This document shows positions 37,501-46,707 of a DNA stretch of 64,000 bases, piece by piece. The translations under genes were made by a program, and so were the position numbers. A model generated the notes under the pieces. It saw nothing but the letters and a program-made list of their open reading frames with translations. It did no database searches and was not told the DNA's origin. The DNA is from a virus. The stretch spans positions 1-64,000 of IMG/VR virus record IMGVR_UViG_3300030012_002828; one strand, 5' to 3'. Within the stretch, counting starts at the first letter, position 1, and every line of letters starts with the position of its first letter.

Positions 37501-37565
37501 GGTATGAATTTTTTAAAGAAATTAAAAATAGAATAAATGTATTAGTGGGGGCAGTTAGACAATGA
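34509..37565 (+). CDS. Large helical protein of unknown function in the neck region
   Basis: 1018 residues, strongly charged. A very acidic coiled coil (about 640-760, Glu-rich) lies in the second half. Near residue 937 stands K-I-D-W-Q-S-D-A, a possible degenerate tag, followed by a Gly/Arg-rich stretch. It overlaps the connector gene by 4 bases. It could be a minor capsid, internal or ejection protein; no family is recognised. Confidence 0.65.
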   Translation: MTESTEVPPFRGVFDEMGTLWNVESALNFFYQFLIPQGDMHTNKQKRVRAGLLRWMLTSRNWEERYKEDIDFNKATFDRINKQAIEILLDTSLGELNQNRYYASVEDGVYTPKTFTDKTHTQTNKDGSTVKITFNYGKNLGANPSGLETYDKEEYTKYRNMLITSKNELNALKVDRDFTKGATKAAFTVKINNQKEAIEEVERMLEGVKKPSYDDNIKLKEVLNNSPSVEKFYSLYSMNPETYEQKVALGLLIESVHKNINAEEFKQYEKTFGSYQDFVQLIEDKEAEYLKITQIPFAISQTMTGILKQEEETNIKADIKKLINTEKREKGKVITPSLIQLLDSIKYPIKVGEDVSLEDKSAVTNYITDNLKNDTSGAIRLIERITTNWFKTNIDPLLNIQSKVTFETVSSRPAEREDVSRQPVKMSKDTIEEFLLDNVVDPENVYISGNRITAKKRKGEDRARIDEVNLGYTDTTKTKFKMQIRFENQEMDFESGYAKTIGAASRNVISSELNYLRKFNTKGTVVINYSGNINQNLVKKLPGLNADYQWKIIRDIMNSYITTKKSSFEEKVEAAIKKNVTRGMLADLEVVIELIDEVDKIQKESIGQDLINLENHSTTYFLNDGLFKFNLNEFRDKIREDSKKQSKNLTKQLSYVSKNLNKILEFAEDNEQEIQEAFEMLEEDDSKEAAKERARIELERISESQELQEARELAEREKEEEAAGEEGEGLLAQALTEETFDEYEDEETGLTIKEIKNLQLLNTIKEVNDNSRRFVALYENIRLLVRSINRINKVKESNIVTEEFKRLLDEWAELVSFDSGKIQRLKELLGTIDEEKDDKGNFKNPQQDIKNKVRDYKLQMEEHWNSVKTMEEFQKLSAGDMVRLVNELDLRKALSEDLHKDKSFNNARLGQVKASSRNLEIQIDYAKKKLLLKGKIDWQSDAESYVGYRTAGTESYNPLKNTQGMAVDQARKLRGRKVTGTGRIQSRGLTGTNFNDLRYEFFKEIKNRINVLVGAVRQ

Positions 37566-38653
37566 GTATTATAAGACCATCAGATACAGCAATAAATTCA
37601 CTTAGTTATGATTCGGGTGTAGGTCATTATACTGATATGACAAAAATTTGTGATTTATTAGGTATTGCACCATTTACAATAGATACTATTCCTACACTTG
37701 CTAATATTGGTGAATTAATAAGATATGCAGAAGATTATATTGATGAATATACAAAACAATCTTGGCGACCATCTATCGTAGAAAATGAAATGAAAGACTT
37801 TGATTTAGATTTTCATAGAATGTATAGATATACTAATCATAGATATACCGATTATGTTGGTGCTATTAGATTAAATAGAGAAGATGTGAGAAAGGTTGTA
37901 AGACTATGTGCTTGGAAGGGTGATATTTGGGAAGAGTTAGCGGGTGCTACTTGTAAAATTAATATTACTGATTATACTAATATTACTAATATTGTACTAA
38001 GGTTACCCAATAATGGTGAAATATTTACATTAGAACCACATACAACAAATAATACTTTTAACAATACATATGGAAATGTAACTACTGCTCAAGAAATTGT
38101 TTATTTAATTAATGAACAAGTTCCATCTAATACAAGAGATTTTACAGGACAGGATGGAAAGAAAACATTTACAGGTACAGCAGGTAATGGTATTAGTAAG
38201 TTTTTTTATGCTTCTTTAGAAGATGATAATTCAATTGTAGTTTCATCTTTATTACCTTCAGATGATGGTAAGGACTGTACCATTACAGTTAGTGGAACAG
38301 GTATTACAAAAGAAGATTTCAAAGACAATGAAAATGTTGGAAGAGATAATGATTGGTGGATAGATAATCAAACAGGTACTGTTTTCTTTAAGAGTACTTA
38401 TCCTCTTCAAGTTAAACATTCTTTAAAGTGTACATATAAAACAGGTAAGCAAACTGTTCCGGCACTAATTACAGAAGCCGCTACAAAATTAGTTTGTTGT
38501 GAATTAATGTCTTCAGATGATAATACTATTCTATTAGGTGAAAATAATAATTCAGGTTTAGATATTAAAACTAAGTTTGATACATATAGAGCCGATGTTG
38601 AAAAGATTTTAAAGATGAAAAAGCGTTTAATATATTTAATAGATAGTGATTGA
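37562..38653 (+). CDS. Head-tail connector protein
   Basis: 363 residues. A short helical N-terminal part (E-L-I-R-Y-A-E-D-Y-I-D near 52-62) and a late helix (P-A-L-I-T-E-A-A-T-K-L-V near 298-310) match the pattern of gp6-type connectors that dock under the portal. A beta-rich insertion of about 150 residues lies between them. The place, at the start of the neck genes, fits. Confidence 0.65.
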   Translation: MSIIRPSDTAINSLSYDSGVGHYTDMTKICDLLGIAPFTIDTIPTLANIGELIRYAEDYIDEYTKQSWRPSIVENEMKDFDLDFHRMYRYTNHRYTDYVGAIRLNREDVRKVVRLCAWKGDIWEELAGATCKINITDYTNITNIVLRLPNNGEIFTLEPHTTNNTFNNTYGNVTTAQEIVYLINEQVPSNTRDFTGQDGKKTFTGTAGNGISKFFYASLEDDNSIVVSSLLPSDDGKDCTITVSGTGITKEDFKDNENVGRDNDWWIDNQTGTVFFKSTYPLQVKHSLKCTYKTGKQTVPALITEAATKLVCCELMSSDDNTILLGENNNSGLDIKTKFDTYRADVEKILKMKKRLIYLIDSD

Positions 38654-38654
38654 T

Positions 38655-38873
38655 ATGGTGTTTACAAAAGAGCAGGCAAGAAAGGTTCAATTAGTAATTG
38701 ATTCTATACCTACTCAAGTAAATAAAATAATACAAGATAATATGAATCTTCAAGAAATAACTAAAGAGTATTTAGGAGAATCAATGTCTGATGAAATTCT
38801 TAAAAAAATAATAAAAGAACAAATTGAAAAAGAAGTTTTTGAAAAAGTAGTAGGTGTTATGTTTGGTGAGTGA
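38655..38873 (+). CDS. Small helical neck-region protein
   Basis: 72 residues from the ATG at 38655, one base after the previous stop. Entirely helical and charged, without Cys or Trp. It overlaps the next gene. Possibly a small head completion protein; not recognised. Confidence 0.55.
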   Translation: MVFTKEQARKVQLVIDSIPTQVNKIIQDNMNLQEITKEYLGESMSDEILKKIIKEQIEKEVFEKVVGVMFGE

Positions 38874-39486
38874 ATCTGGTTACCTTGTAGATTTATTAGA
38901 TTCTAATTGGAACGATGCTATTACAGCATTAAATACTTCTAATGGTAATGGAACACTATTAGATGTTCATGCAGTACACCCTATTATTATGTCTATGTCA
39001 GATTTTTCAACAGGAAGAACAGTAGATGCACAAGGTAGGTCAAGAGGTGGTAATAGAATTAATACTGCAAGTAAAAAAGAATCTACAAATGCTGATGGTT
39101 TTATTTATTCAAAAGATATTATAGTTATATCTACAACAAGTACTTCTATTGAATATCCTACATATGCTTATGATATTAGAAATGAAACATTTACAATGTC
39201 TGTTAGTATTAGAACAAGACAAGACGATAGAATACTAAATGATAATACAAGAGTTAATCCTACAAGTAATTTTGGTAAGGAAAGAATCCGTAGCCTTTAT
39301 TTACTTGTACGATATATACTCGAACAAAGGAGAAGAGGTTGGTTTAAAACAGGTTCTGAAATTTATGAAAATATTAGTTTGATAACTGTACAAGATAGAA
39401 CGGACTCAAATGATAAAAAGAATAGAATTTTTGGTTATAAAATAAATGTTGTTATGAAAAAATTAGCAATCCCCGTAGGTTGTTAA
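38866..39486 (+). CDS. Putative tail completion or neck protein (GTG start)
   Basis: 206 residues if begun at the GTG at 38866, which lies 9 bases after GGTG; a GTG at 38854 or a TTG at 38863 are alternatives. A mixed alpha/beta protein between connector and major tail protein, the usual place of tail terminator or completion proteins. Confidence 0.55.
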   Translation: MSESGYLVDLLDSNWNDAITALNTSNGNGTLLDVHAVHPIIMSMSDFSTGRTVDAQGRSRGGNRINTASKKESTNADGFIYSKDIIVISTTSTSIEYPTYAYDIRNETFTMSVSIRTRQDDRILNDNTRVNPTSNFGKERIRSLYLLVRYILEQRRRGWFKTGSEIYENISLITVQDRTDSNDKKNRIFGYKINVVMKKLAIPVGC

Positions 39487-39514
39487 AAAGTAAGTAAATA
39501 AACGGTGAAGAAAA

Positions 39515-42025
39515 ATGAACAATACAGAAACATGGATGGGGTCAGGACAATCGGTAACTTTAGCACCCGAAAGCGAATTATTTTTAGGATATTCGCCTTA
39601 TGGCCCGACTTTTGGTAGATATGGAACGAGCAAAGCACATTTAATTAAATATTCTTTAGGATATGGAACAGAACAAGATAATACAGAAGTTGGCGCAAAT
39701 CATGGAATGACGCTTTCTGTACAAATAAATGGTGCAACTCCTGATGATGGAGATACTACACTTACTATTTTTAATGCAGGGCATAATTTACAAGTAGGAA
39801 TGTCAATATCAGGTACTAATATTCCAGCAGGTACAACAATAACAGCAATTAATAGTACAACTGAAATTGTCATAAGTCAAGCACCGACTACTAATTTAGC
39901 AAATGCCGAAACTTTGCAGGTTGCTCAAAATACACATTTTACAGATTACTATCATTTAGTACCGGATTTGTATACAGGTTGTACTGCTAAATTTTTCTAT
40001 ACCGATACAAGTACTGCTGAACCAACATATAGATTTTCAGCAGTAGTAGCAGGTAATGATGCTGATGCAATTTATTTTTCAGGTAATTTATTAGATTATC
40101 CTGTATTAAATAGTGATTTTAGTGGCGATTTAAAAAGAGGATATATTATATTAGAGGCTAATGGTTCTACTATCCCTGCACCAATATCTTTAGAAAATAG
40201 AGGTGCTTGTACTGCAATTACTGTTGGGCCGAGTGTTGGAGATAATGATGAATCTATTGTTGGTGCAGAAGGTATTTTTAGTTCATTAAAATTAGATGAT
40301 ATAATTACTTCTTCAACGGGAATACAAATTGGTAAGGTTTGGACTTATAGAAATGATGATACGGCTTCTGTATTTAGACAAGATGGTACTGGTGATGGAA
40401 CACATATTCATACAATGTCAGCAAAATTAGCAACAGTTAAAAGTATTTCAGGTTCATCAACTTTTAGAACTATTGTTCTTGAAAATATAGTAAATACATC
40501 TTCTACCACAACAAAAACTGATTTATCAGGTATTTTTACTGCTGGGGATATAATTTCTTCAATAAATACAGATAATCAAGATATTGCTATTGCAAGAGGA
40601 ATTATTGTTGGTCAAGCCTCAGATGGATTAACATGGTTAATAAGACCAATTGTTGCACCATTAGCAAATGACCATGTTTATTGGGGAAGAGAGGTAAGTG
40701 AATTAGTTGGAGGTGTTACTTCAGTACATACTGTTTCACCAAGAGTATTATCTAACAATTGGATAGGTTTAACAAATTCAGTAGGAATACCTCAAGTTGA
40801 ACAAGAAACAAAGCAAATGAATATGTCTTTAGCAGGTAGTAGAAATTACTCATATCAATATAGAGGAATGGAAACAGCAGGGTCAGCAAGTATAGATGTT
40901 AATCTAAATCATGGTTCATGGTTGTTTTATGCTTTTGGTGGATTAAATTCAGTATCTTTTACCCATACAGATAAAACTCAAACCAATGCTTTTGAATGTG
41001 TTGATGCTTCATCATCTGCTCATAAAACTTATGCAGGTTTTAGTACTGATGCTGATAGAAATACAACAGGTCATACTTCTAACGGTAAATTTCATAGAGT
41101 TTTAGCAGGTTCTAAATCTCTTTGTCCACCACTATTACCAAATACAGGTGCAGGTTTATTGACTCTTCCAAGTGAATCAGGTGGTACTTTACAACATGGA
41201 ATTACTTATACTTTTAATGAAAGAAATGATAACAAACTACCTTCTTTTAGTTTAGAGTTATTAGTGCAGAAAGGTTCTGTGCTTGATGGAACAAACCGTT
41301 CTTTAATGGTTGATAGAAATACATATAGTGAAAATGTATATGCACAAATTTATCCCGGCTGTGTAGTAAGTGATATGCAATTAACAGCAAATGAAAATGA
41401 AGAAGTTAAGTCTACTTTAAATCTTAATGTTAAGAGAGTGTTTGAAGCAGAAGGTGGATATGTAGGTAAGTGTTATGATTCAACAAATAACGATACTACG
41501 GAATTTAAAAATCTACTAAACTTTGGACAACAAACAGGAAATAATACAAATATTGTACAGTCTTTCGTAGACCCATTCTTTTTCTCTAATGGTAGCATAA
41601 GTCTATTTGGTCAAGAATTTTTGAAGGTTACATCATTTACAATGAACTTGCAAAATGGTCTTCAAGATAAAAGATATATAGGACAGTATAACAAACAAAT
41701 TAAATCCTATGTTACAGGTCAAAGAACATATGAAATTAGCATACAAGCATTAGTATCAGATAGAAGAATATTTGATGAATTAAGAAGGCAAAGTCCTCAT
41801 AGATTTGTGCTAAACGAAACAGCAGATGGTTCAAATGCTAAAATTGTATTGCAGTTTGTGAAACCAAATGGAGAACAAATAACATTAGAATTTGATGATT
41901 ATCTTATTAGTGCCGCAACATGGCCTATACAAGATGATAGAGGCCCAGTTCAAGTTGATTTTACTATTATGCCTCTTAGAGTAGGAACATTGAATGCTAC
42001 TACCCATTGGGTTATGCAATCTTGA
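39515..42025 (+). CDS. Major tail tube protein with inserted beta domains
   Basis: 836 residues, after GGTGAAGAAAA. It stands directly before the tail assembly chaperone and tape measure, the standard place of the tail tube gene, and has no partner sheath gene. It is larger than usual tube proteins. Near residues 75-135 an inserted Ig-like beta domain of the type V-G-M-S-I-S-G-T-N-I-P-A-G is visible, likely exposed on the tail surface. C-terminal strands (from about 660) may hold the tube core. Confidence 0.65.
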   Translation: MNNTETWMGSGQSVTLAPESELFLGYSPYGPTFGRYGTSKAHLIKYSLGYGTEQDNTEVGANHGMTLSVQINGATPDDGDTTLTIFNAGHNLQVGMSISGTNIPAGTTITAINSTTEIVISQAPTTNLANAETLQVAQNTHFTDYYHLVPDLYTGCTAKFFYTDTSTAEPTYRFSAVVAGNDADAIYFSGNLLDYPVLNSDFSGDLKRGYIILEANGSTIPAPISLENRGACTAITVGPSVGDNDESIVGAEGIFSSLKLDDIITSSTGIQIGKVWTYRNDDTASVFRQDGTGDGTHIHTMSAKLATVKSISGSSTFRTIVLENIVNTSSTTTKTDLSGIFTAGDIISSINTDNQDIAIARGIIVGQASDGLTWLIRPIVAPLANDHVYWGREVSELVGGVTSVHTVSPRVLSNNWIGLTNSVGIPQVEQETKQMNMSLAGSRNYSYQYRGMETAGSASIDVNLNHGSWLFYAFGGLNSVSFTHTDKTQTNAFECVDASSSAHKTYAGFSTDADRNTTGHTSNGKFHRVLAGSKSLCPPLLPNTGAGLLTLPSESGGTLQHGITYTFNERNDNKLPSFSLELLVQKGSVLDGTNRSLMVDRNTYSENVYAQIYPGCVVSDMQLTANENEEVKSTLNLNVKRVFEAEGGYVGKCYDSTNNDTTEFKNLLNFGQQTGNNTNIVQSFVDPFFFSNGSISLFGQEFLKVTSFTMNLQNGLQDKRYIGQYNKQIKSYVTGQRTYEISIQALVSDRRIFDELRRQSPHRFVLNETADGSNAKIVLQFVKPNGEQITLEFDDYLISAATWPIQDDRGPVQVDFTIMPLRVGTLNATTHWVMQS

Positions 42026-42070
42026 TTCGAGTAAAATTGACGGTGAAAATTATGAAAAAAGGTGAATATT

Positions 42071-42451
42071 ATGGAACAAAAGAAAATTATAACAGAAAAA
42101 GGTAAATTATTAACAAGAATAGAAAGCGTATTACATTATGTAAGAATAGACCCTGATGAAGAAGAATATATGAAAGTGTGGGTAAAAGAGCCTACATTCT
42201 TCCAATTAGAGCAAGCGCAAATGAAACTATTTAATGTTAATATGCAACAACAAGATGTATCATTTGATATGACTGAAGTTTATAGATACTTATTTGAAGC
42301 ATTTGTAGAAAAGACTGAACCCTCTCTAAGTCCTATTGATTTATTGAGAATTAATCCTTATGTTGGACAGCAAATTAAGGCTATCCTACCCGACCCTTTT
42401 AGTGTCGTAGAGGTTGATGGTAATTTAAAAGCGAATTCAGAAGGGCAGTAA
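42071..42451 (+). CDS. Tail assembly chaperone, short form
   Basis: 126 residues from the ATG at 42071, preceded by AAAGGTGAATATT; an in-frame GTG at 42062 overlaps that site. It lies directly before the tape measure, where siphoviruses make two overlapping chaperones (gpG and gpGT in lambda). Ends at TAA 42449-42451 after the slippery site at 42424. Confidence 0.75.
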   Translation: MEQKKIITEKGKLLTRIESVLHYVRIDPDEEEYMKVWVKEPTFFQLEQAQMKLFNVNMQQQDVSFDMTEVYRYLFEAFVEKTEPSLSPIDLLRINPYVGQQIKAILPDPFSVVEVDGNLKANSEGQ

Positions 42452-42645
42452 GAACAGGCAAAATAGATAATCCAAGAATAGCACACGCATTAACATATTA
42501 TACTTTATCTAAAGAATTAAATATAACTCCTGATGTTGCTATGAATTTACCTATGAGTATAATTACTGACCTTTTAATGGTACACGGAGAAATTGAACAA
42601 TTAAAAATGGATGAATTAAATAAACATAAAGGTGGTCTAAAGTAA
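42071..42645 (+). CDS. Tail assembly chaperone, long form by -1 frameshift
   Basis: Reading slips back one base at T-TTA-AAA (42424-42430) and goes on in the -1 frame with S-E-F-R-R-A to TAA 42643-42645, giving 191 residues. The extension has no start codon with a binding site and is open back to 42424, exactly the slippery site. The stop shares a base with the tape measure ATG. The long form would bind the tape measure protein. Confidence 0.75.
42424..42430 (+). promoter_or_regulatory. Slippery heptamer T TTA AAA for -1 frameshifting
   Basis: The heptamer fits X-XXY-YYZ in the zero frame (AAT TTA AAA). After a slip of one base both tRNAs still pair well (TTT and AAA). It lies 18 bases before the zero-frame stop. 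No strong downstream hairpin is obvious. Confidence 0.75.
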
Positions 42646-44606
42646 TGGCAGAAAGGTATGTTAAGGTTACAGAAGATATGGCTTCTAACCTTGACAAAGT
42701 TTCACAGTCATTAAAAGATATTGGTAAATTAGAAACATCCGTACTTCAAGGCTTTGTTGAAATAACTAAAAGTAGTACAGCAACAGGACAAGCGTGGACA
42801 GGTATTGCTCGTTTCTTTTCAGGTACAGGATTTTGGCAGGTACAAAATAAAGTAAAAGCAATTGCTAATCTCTTACAATTTCAACAAAAACTTACAGAAA
42901 AAAAGATACAGCAAGAAGAAGAACTAACTTCTCAAGTTGCAAAAACTGATAAAAATCTTCAAACTGTATTAGAAACACAAACAGCACTTCAGGGTATTTT
43001 AGATAGAACAACATCTTTAGAAGATAGAAAAGCAATATTAAATTCTAAATATTTTAAAGTATTACAGAAAAGATACGGAACAAGACAGGCAGTTTTTAAA
43101 TTATTAGAAAGAACAAATAAAGCAGAAAAAAAGGCTAAAGAATTTAATGATGCTTTGAATAAAGGTAAAGCAAAAGAAATTAGAAGTCAGTTTAGAAAAT
43201 TAGAACTGATGGAAGATGAAATAGGTTATTTAAATTCAAGAAGTGTTTTAAGTAAAGAAGAAGAAGAAAGAAGAGATAACTTAGTAAAATTAGTAAAGGA
43301 TTATAATTCAGGTCTTGTACTTTCAAAAGATAATATAATACAAATGAATAACGAACAATTAACTTTGGCTTCACAAATGCAAGATTACCAACAGGAATAT
43401 TTTATAGCAAATGATAGGTATAGAGAATTGGTAGCCTCGATTGCTTCAGAAACAGATGAAAAAGAAAAAGAAAGATTATTAAAAGTTAAAAAAGAATTAG
43501 ATGAAGAAAAGCAAAGAATACGAAAAGAGCAAAAAGACTTAGAAGATAAGTTGGGTGCAGAAGGAATTACAGTAAATAAAATAGGAAAAGATGTAAAAGG
43601 TTTTGATTCATCAGGTGCTAAAAAACCAAAAGGTATGTTAGGATATTTAGAAAAAATGGCTGAAGGTACAGTAATAGAAAAATTATTTAACGCTTGGCAT
43701 AAAAAACATTTGATAACATTATTTTTGTGGAGAAAGAAAAATAGTTTTTTAAGTTTGTTTAGAAATCCCGCACGATTAGGAAGGCAAATAGGAATGTTTT
43801 TAGGAAAAGCAATTACTTTCTTTATATCCTTTATGGTAATAGGTTTTCTTTTAATAGCATTTTTAGTAACACTAAAAAGTTTAGGAATTTTTGATTATAT
43901 AGTTTTTATAGCCAAAGAAATATTTAGAATAGGAAAAGTAGTAATGAGTGTTTTAGGAAAGGTATTTGCTGTATTTGCTGTATTTATTACAGACTTAGTT
44001 CAATTTATTTCTGATTTATTTTCATCTGATGGTAATTTTGTAAAATCTGGTGGGAAATTAATTATGTCGGGATTGGCAGTAGTCGGAACTATTCTTATGG
44101 GTGTTTTAGAAATTCTTGGGGCTACAATTTGGTCATTATTAAAACTTACATTTGGTATTTTCTATGCAGGTTTTAAAGAACAAGGAGGCAAATTTGTTCT
44201 TAAATTAATTGGATTTGGTTTAGTATTATTTGGTATGTGGAAAGTTACATCATTTTTAATTGCGGCCGCAACTTCAAACGGATTTGTTATAGCAATAGGT
44301 ATATTATTAGCAGGTATTATGAGTTTATTTTCTAATATTCCGGGAATGGCTGAGGGAGGAATTGCAACAGGCGGTTTAACAATGGTGGGAGAAAAAGGCC
44401 CAGAATTAGTTAATTTGCCAAGTGGTTCAAGAGTTTATAGTAACCAAGAATCAAGAGGAATTGCGGGTACAACAAATAATATTACTGTAAATGTACAAGG
44501 TAGAGTAGGTGCATCAGACGCAGAATTAAGAGATATAGCAAATAAGGTTGGAAGGCTTATATCATTAGAAGTTAATAGAACAACATCATCGGGTACAAGG
44601 ATTTGA
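42645..44606 (+). CDS. Tail tape measure protein
   Basis: 653 residues. A long coiled-coil N-terminal half (about 1-330), several hydrophobic segments (about 385-425, 460-520, 535-565), then M-A-E-G-G-I-A-T-G-G followed by V-G-E-K-G-P-E, a typical end of tape measure proteins. The length sets tail length; at about 0.15 nm per residue it predicts a tail near 100 nm. The hydrophobic parts may enter the host membrane at DNA injection. Confidence 0.85.
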   Translation: MAERYVKVTEDMASNLDKVSQSLKDIGKLETSVLQGFVEITKSSTATGQAWTGIARFFSGTGFWQVQNKVKAIANLLQFQQKLTEKKIQQEEELTSQVAKTDKNLQTVLETQTALQGILDRTTSLEDRKAILNSKYFKVLQKRYGTRQAVFKLLERTNKAEKKAKEFNDALNKGKAKEIRSQFRKLELMEDEIGYLNSRSVLSKEEEERRDNLVKLVKDYNSGLVLSKDNIIQMNNEQLTLASQMQDYQQEYFIANDRYRELVASIASETDEKEKERLLKVKKELDEEKQRIRKEQKDLEDKLGAEGITVNKIGKDVKGFDSSGAKKPKGMLGYLEKMAEGTVIEKLFNAWHKKHLITLFLWRKKNSFLSLFRNPARLGRQIGMFLGKAITFFISFMVIGFLLIAFLVTLKSLGIFDYIVFIAKEIFRIGKVVMSVLGKVFAVFAVFITDLVQFISDLFSSDGNFVKSGGKLIMSGLAVVGTILMGVLEILGATIWSLLKLTFGIFYAGFKEQGGKFVLKLIGFGLVLFGMWKVTSFLIAAATSNGFVIAIGILLAGIMSLFSNIPGMAEGGIATGGLTMVGEKGPELVNLPSGSRVYSNQESRGIAGTTNNITVNVQGRVGASDAELRDIANKVGRLISLEVNRTTSSGTRI

Positions 44607-44610
44607 TATT

Positions 44611-45621
44611 ATGACACAGACAGGGAGTATTAGTTTAACAATAAATAATAATGTAATTACAAGAGCCACAGGTAGTTTTATTTCTGATGGTTTTCAGGTT
44701 GGTGATACTATTACTTTATTTCAATCAAGTAATAATACAGGAACATACTCTATTAGATTAATTGATGCTACTACTATAACTACTGTTGAAAATATAACAG
44801 ACGAATCTTCTTTTACAGGTGTAGTATTAACAAGCGGAGAAAAACTATGGAATAATAGTGCTATAAATTATAATATTACAAGTGATAACACATCAAGTAT
44901 TCAACATTTTGTTTTTCTAAATTTAGGCGCAAGAGATGGTAAAGGTTTAACTGAAGAGTTTTTTGCAACTAATAGAATAGGATTAAAAGCAGATTCGGTT
45001 GGAATTACCACTTCTAAAACTGTGCCTACTGTTCCAATTCCGGGTGTTGCTGCTATTACAGGAGAAGCACAAAGTTTAGCATTAGACTTAGGTATGGCTT
45101 CAAAATCAATAAATATATCGGGTACTATAACAGACCAATTTATTACTAAGGAATTTAAGAAAACAACAGGTTTAGAAAAGAATCCTTCTGTATATATGAC
45201 AGCCTTTGAAATAGCACAATTAATTCATTCACATGCAGATTCTTCCGGCCTACAAAAATATCAAACAATGAATGAAATAGTTATTCTTATGCCTTCAAGA
45301 GTAGATGGTAGATATAATTATCATAGTTCACTTGCTGAAGCACAAGTAAGTAATCCAACAGAATTTACAAGTATAGAAGATTTACCCCTAATACCTTTTA
45401 ATTATAAAGTTAGGTCACAAGATAATAGGGGTAGTATCTATCAATTTTATCCTGATACTGAAGATGGAAAACCATTTACTAACTTTCCTTCTCCTATTCA
45501 TGCCGGTTCAAAAATAAAAGGCGTTAAAGGATTTATAAGAAGTTTTAATAGTTCTATTACTGCGGGTTTGCCTTACATTACTTTTACTCTTGATTTTGAG
45601 GTAGCAGCAATTATAGGGTGA
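44611..45621 (+). CDS. Putative distal tail protein
   Basis: 336 residues, beta-rich, first gene after the tape measure. The N-terminal 65 residues resemble a small phage surface domain (V-G-D-T-I-T-L-F). The position suggests a distal tail or baseplate ring component; sequence alone does not prove it. Confidence 0.55.
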   Translation: MTQTGSISLTINNNVITRATGSFISDGFQVGDTITLFQSSNNTGTYSIRLIDATTITTVENITDESSFTGVVLTSGEKLWNNSAINYNITSDNTSSIQHFVFLNLGARDGKGLTEEFFATNRIGLKADSVGITTSKTVPTVPIPGVAAITGEAQSLALDLGMASKSINISGTITDQFITKEFKKTTGLEKNPSVYMTAFEIAQLIHSHADSSGLQKYQTMNEIVILMPSRVDGRYNYHSSLAEAQVSNPTEFTSIEDLPLIPFNYKVRSQDNRGSIYQFYPDTEDGKPFTNFPSPIHAGSKIKGVKGFIRSFNSSITAGLPYITFTLDFEVAAIIG

Positions 45622-45627
45622 TAATAT

Positions 45628-46707
45628 ATGGTTAATTATAATACATACATTGGTAATAAGAAATCTTTAAAATTTCCTGTTATGTCTGATGGTTATGTAT
45701 CAATTCCTTATAATAAAAATGTAGCAACTACACCCTATGGTATTTGGGAAATTTCTGATTCCTTTACAATACAGGCAATTATAACACCATATGATTGTAA
45801 TGGAAATATAAGAGATACTGTTTTAGACTCAGAAAAAACTATATCTGCTTCACCAACTTCAAGCAATCAAAGTAATCATTACTTAAATAATAATCTTAGA
45901 CTTAAACATAAAATGGTTTTATTTCAATCAGAAAATGTAGAGTTGTTTTTACAGAATAATACTGTGAATAATGCCAATAACCCTGCTCATTATAGTCTTG
46001 GTATGAGGGTTAAAATTACAAACGACGATACTATATTTACAAATAATTTAATTATACCTATTAGTAATCATACTAATTTAGATGACACCGATGATATGTA
46101 TGACGGATTTCAAAAAATTAGAAGTAGAAGATTTGGGGGTTCAGGTTTAGCAACTTCAAGTAATTCTTATGATACCTTTTTACCTGTCAGTAGCACTTTA
46201 GCCCTTAATCAATTTATAATAGGTGATTTATTATATGATATTAATAATACATTAATAGGAGAAATTAAGCAAATAGATACATCAGGTACAAAAGGATTAC
46301 ATCTTAGTGGTGTTTATGATGTAACTCCTTATAATAATAGTAACTTTGAAATTTATGTAGACCCTGATAAAGAACCTGTATATGTATTAGGGAATTATCA
46401 TATTGCTGCTTCATTTAATAACGCATCGGGTACAATGAGTTTATATTTGAACGGTGTTTTAGTTAATTCAAAACAACACATTGATAGAAAAAATAATATA
46501 ATAACTGACTTTAATTTTGCAGACGGTGATATTTATATTGGGCAAAACCCTGATGCTACTGTACCAAGACAAACACAATTTATGGGAGAAATACATGAGT
46601 TATCAGTTAATGACGATTTAATCACAGACTTTCCATCTCTCTATACACTATTTCCACAAAGAAGAACACTTAAACTATATTTAACATTTGAAGAAGGTGA
46701 TAATTAA
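45628..46707 (+). CDS. LamG/concanavalin-like tail protein
   Basis: 359 residues after GGGTGATAATAT. Strand patterns F-T-I-Q-A-I-I-T and, near 255-320, Y-H-I-A-A-S-F-N followed by S-L-Y-L-N-G-V-L-V and a G-D-I-Y-I-G stretch are those of LamG or concanavalin-like lectin domains, which bind sugars. Probably part of the tail tip and host recognition. Confidence 0.65.
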   Translation: MVNYNTYIGNKKSLKFPVMSDGYVSIPYNKNVATTPYGIWEISDSFTIQAIITPYDCNGNIRDTVLDSEKTISASPTSSNQSNHYLNNNLRLKHKMVLFQSENVELFLQNNTVNNANNPAHYSLGMRVKITNDDTIFTNNLIIPISNHTNLDDTDDMYDGFQKIRSRRFGGSGLATSSNSYDTFLPVSSTLALNQFIIGDLLYDINNTLIGEIKQIDTSGTKGLHLSGVYDVTPYNNSNFEIYVDPDKEPVYVLGNYHIAASFNNASGTMSLYLNGVLVNSKQHIDRKNNIITDFNFADGDIYIGQNPDATVPRQTQFMGEIHELSVNDDLITDFPSLYTLFPQRRTLKLYLTFEEGDN

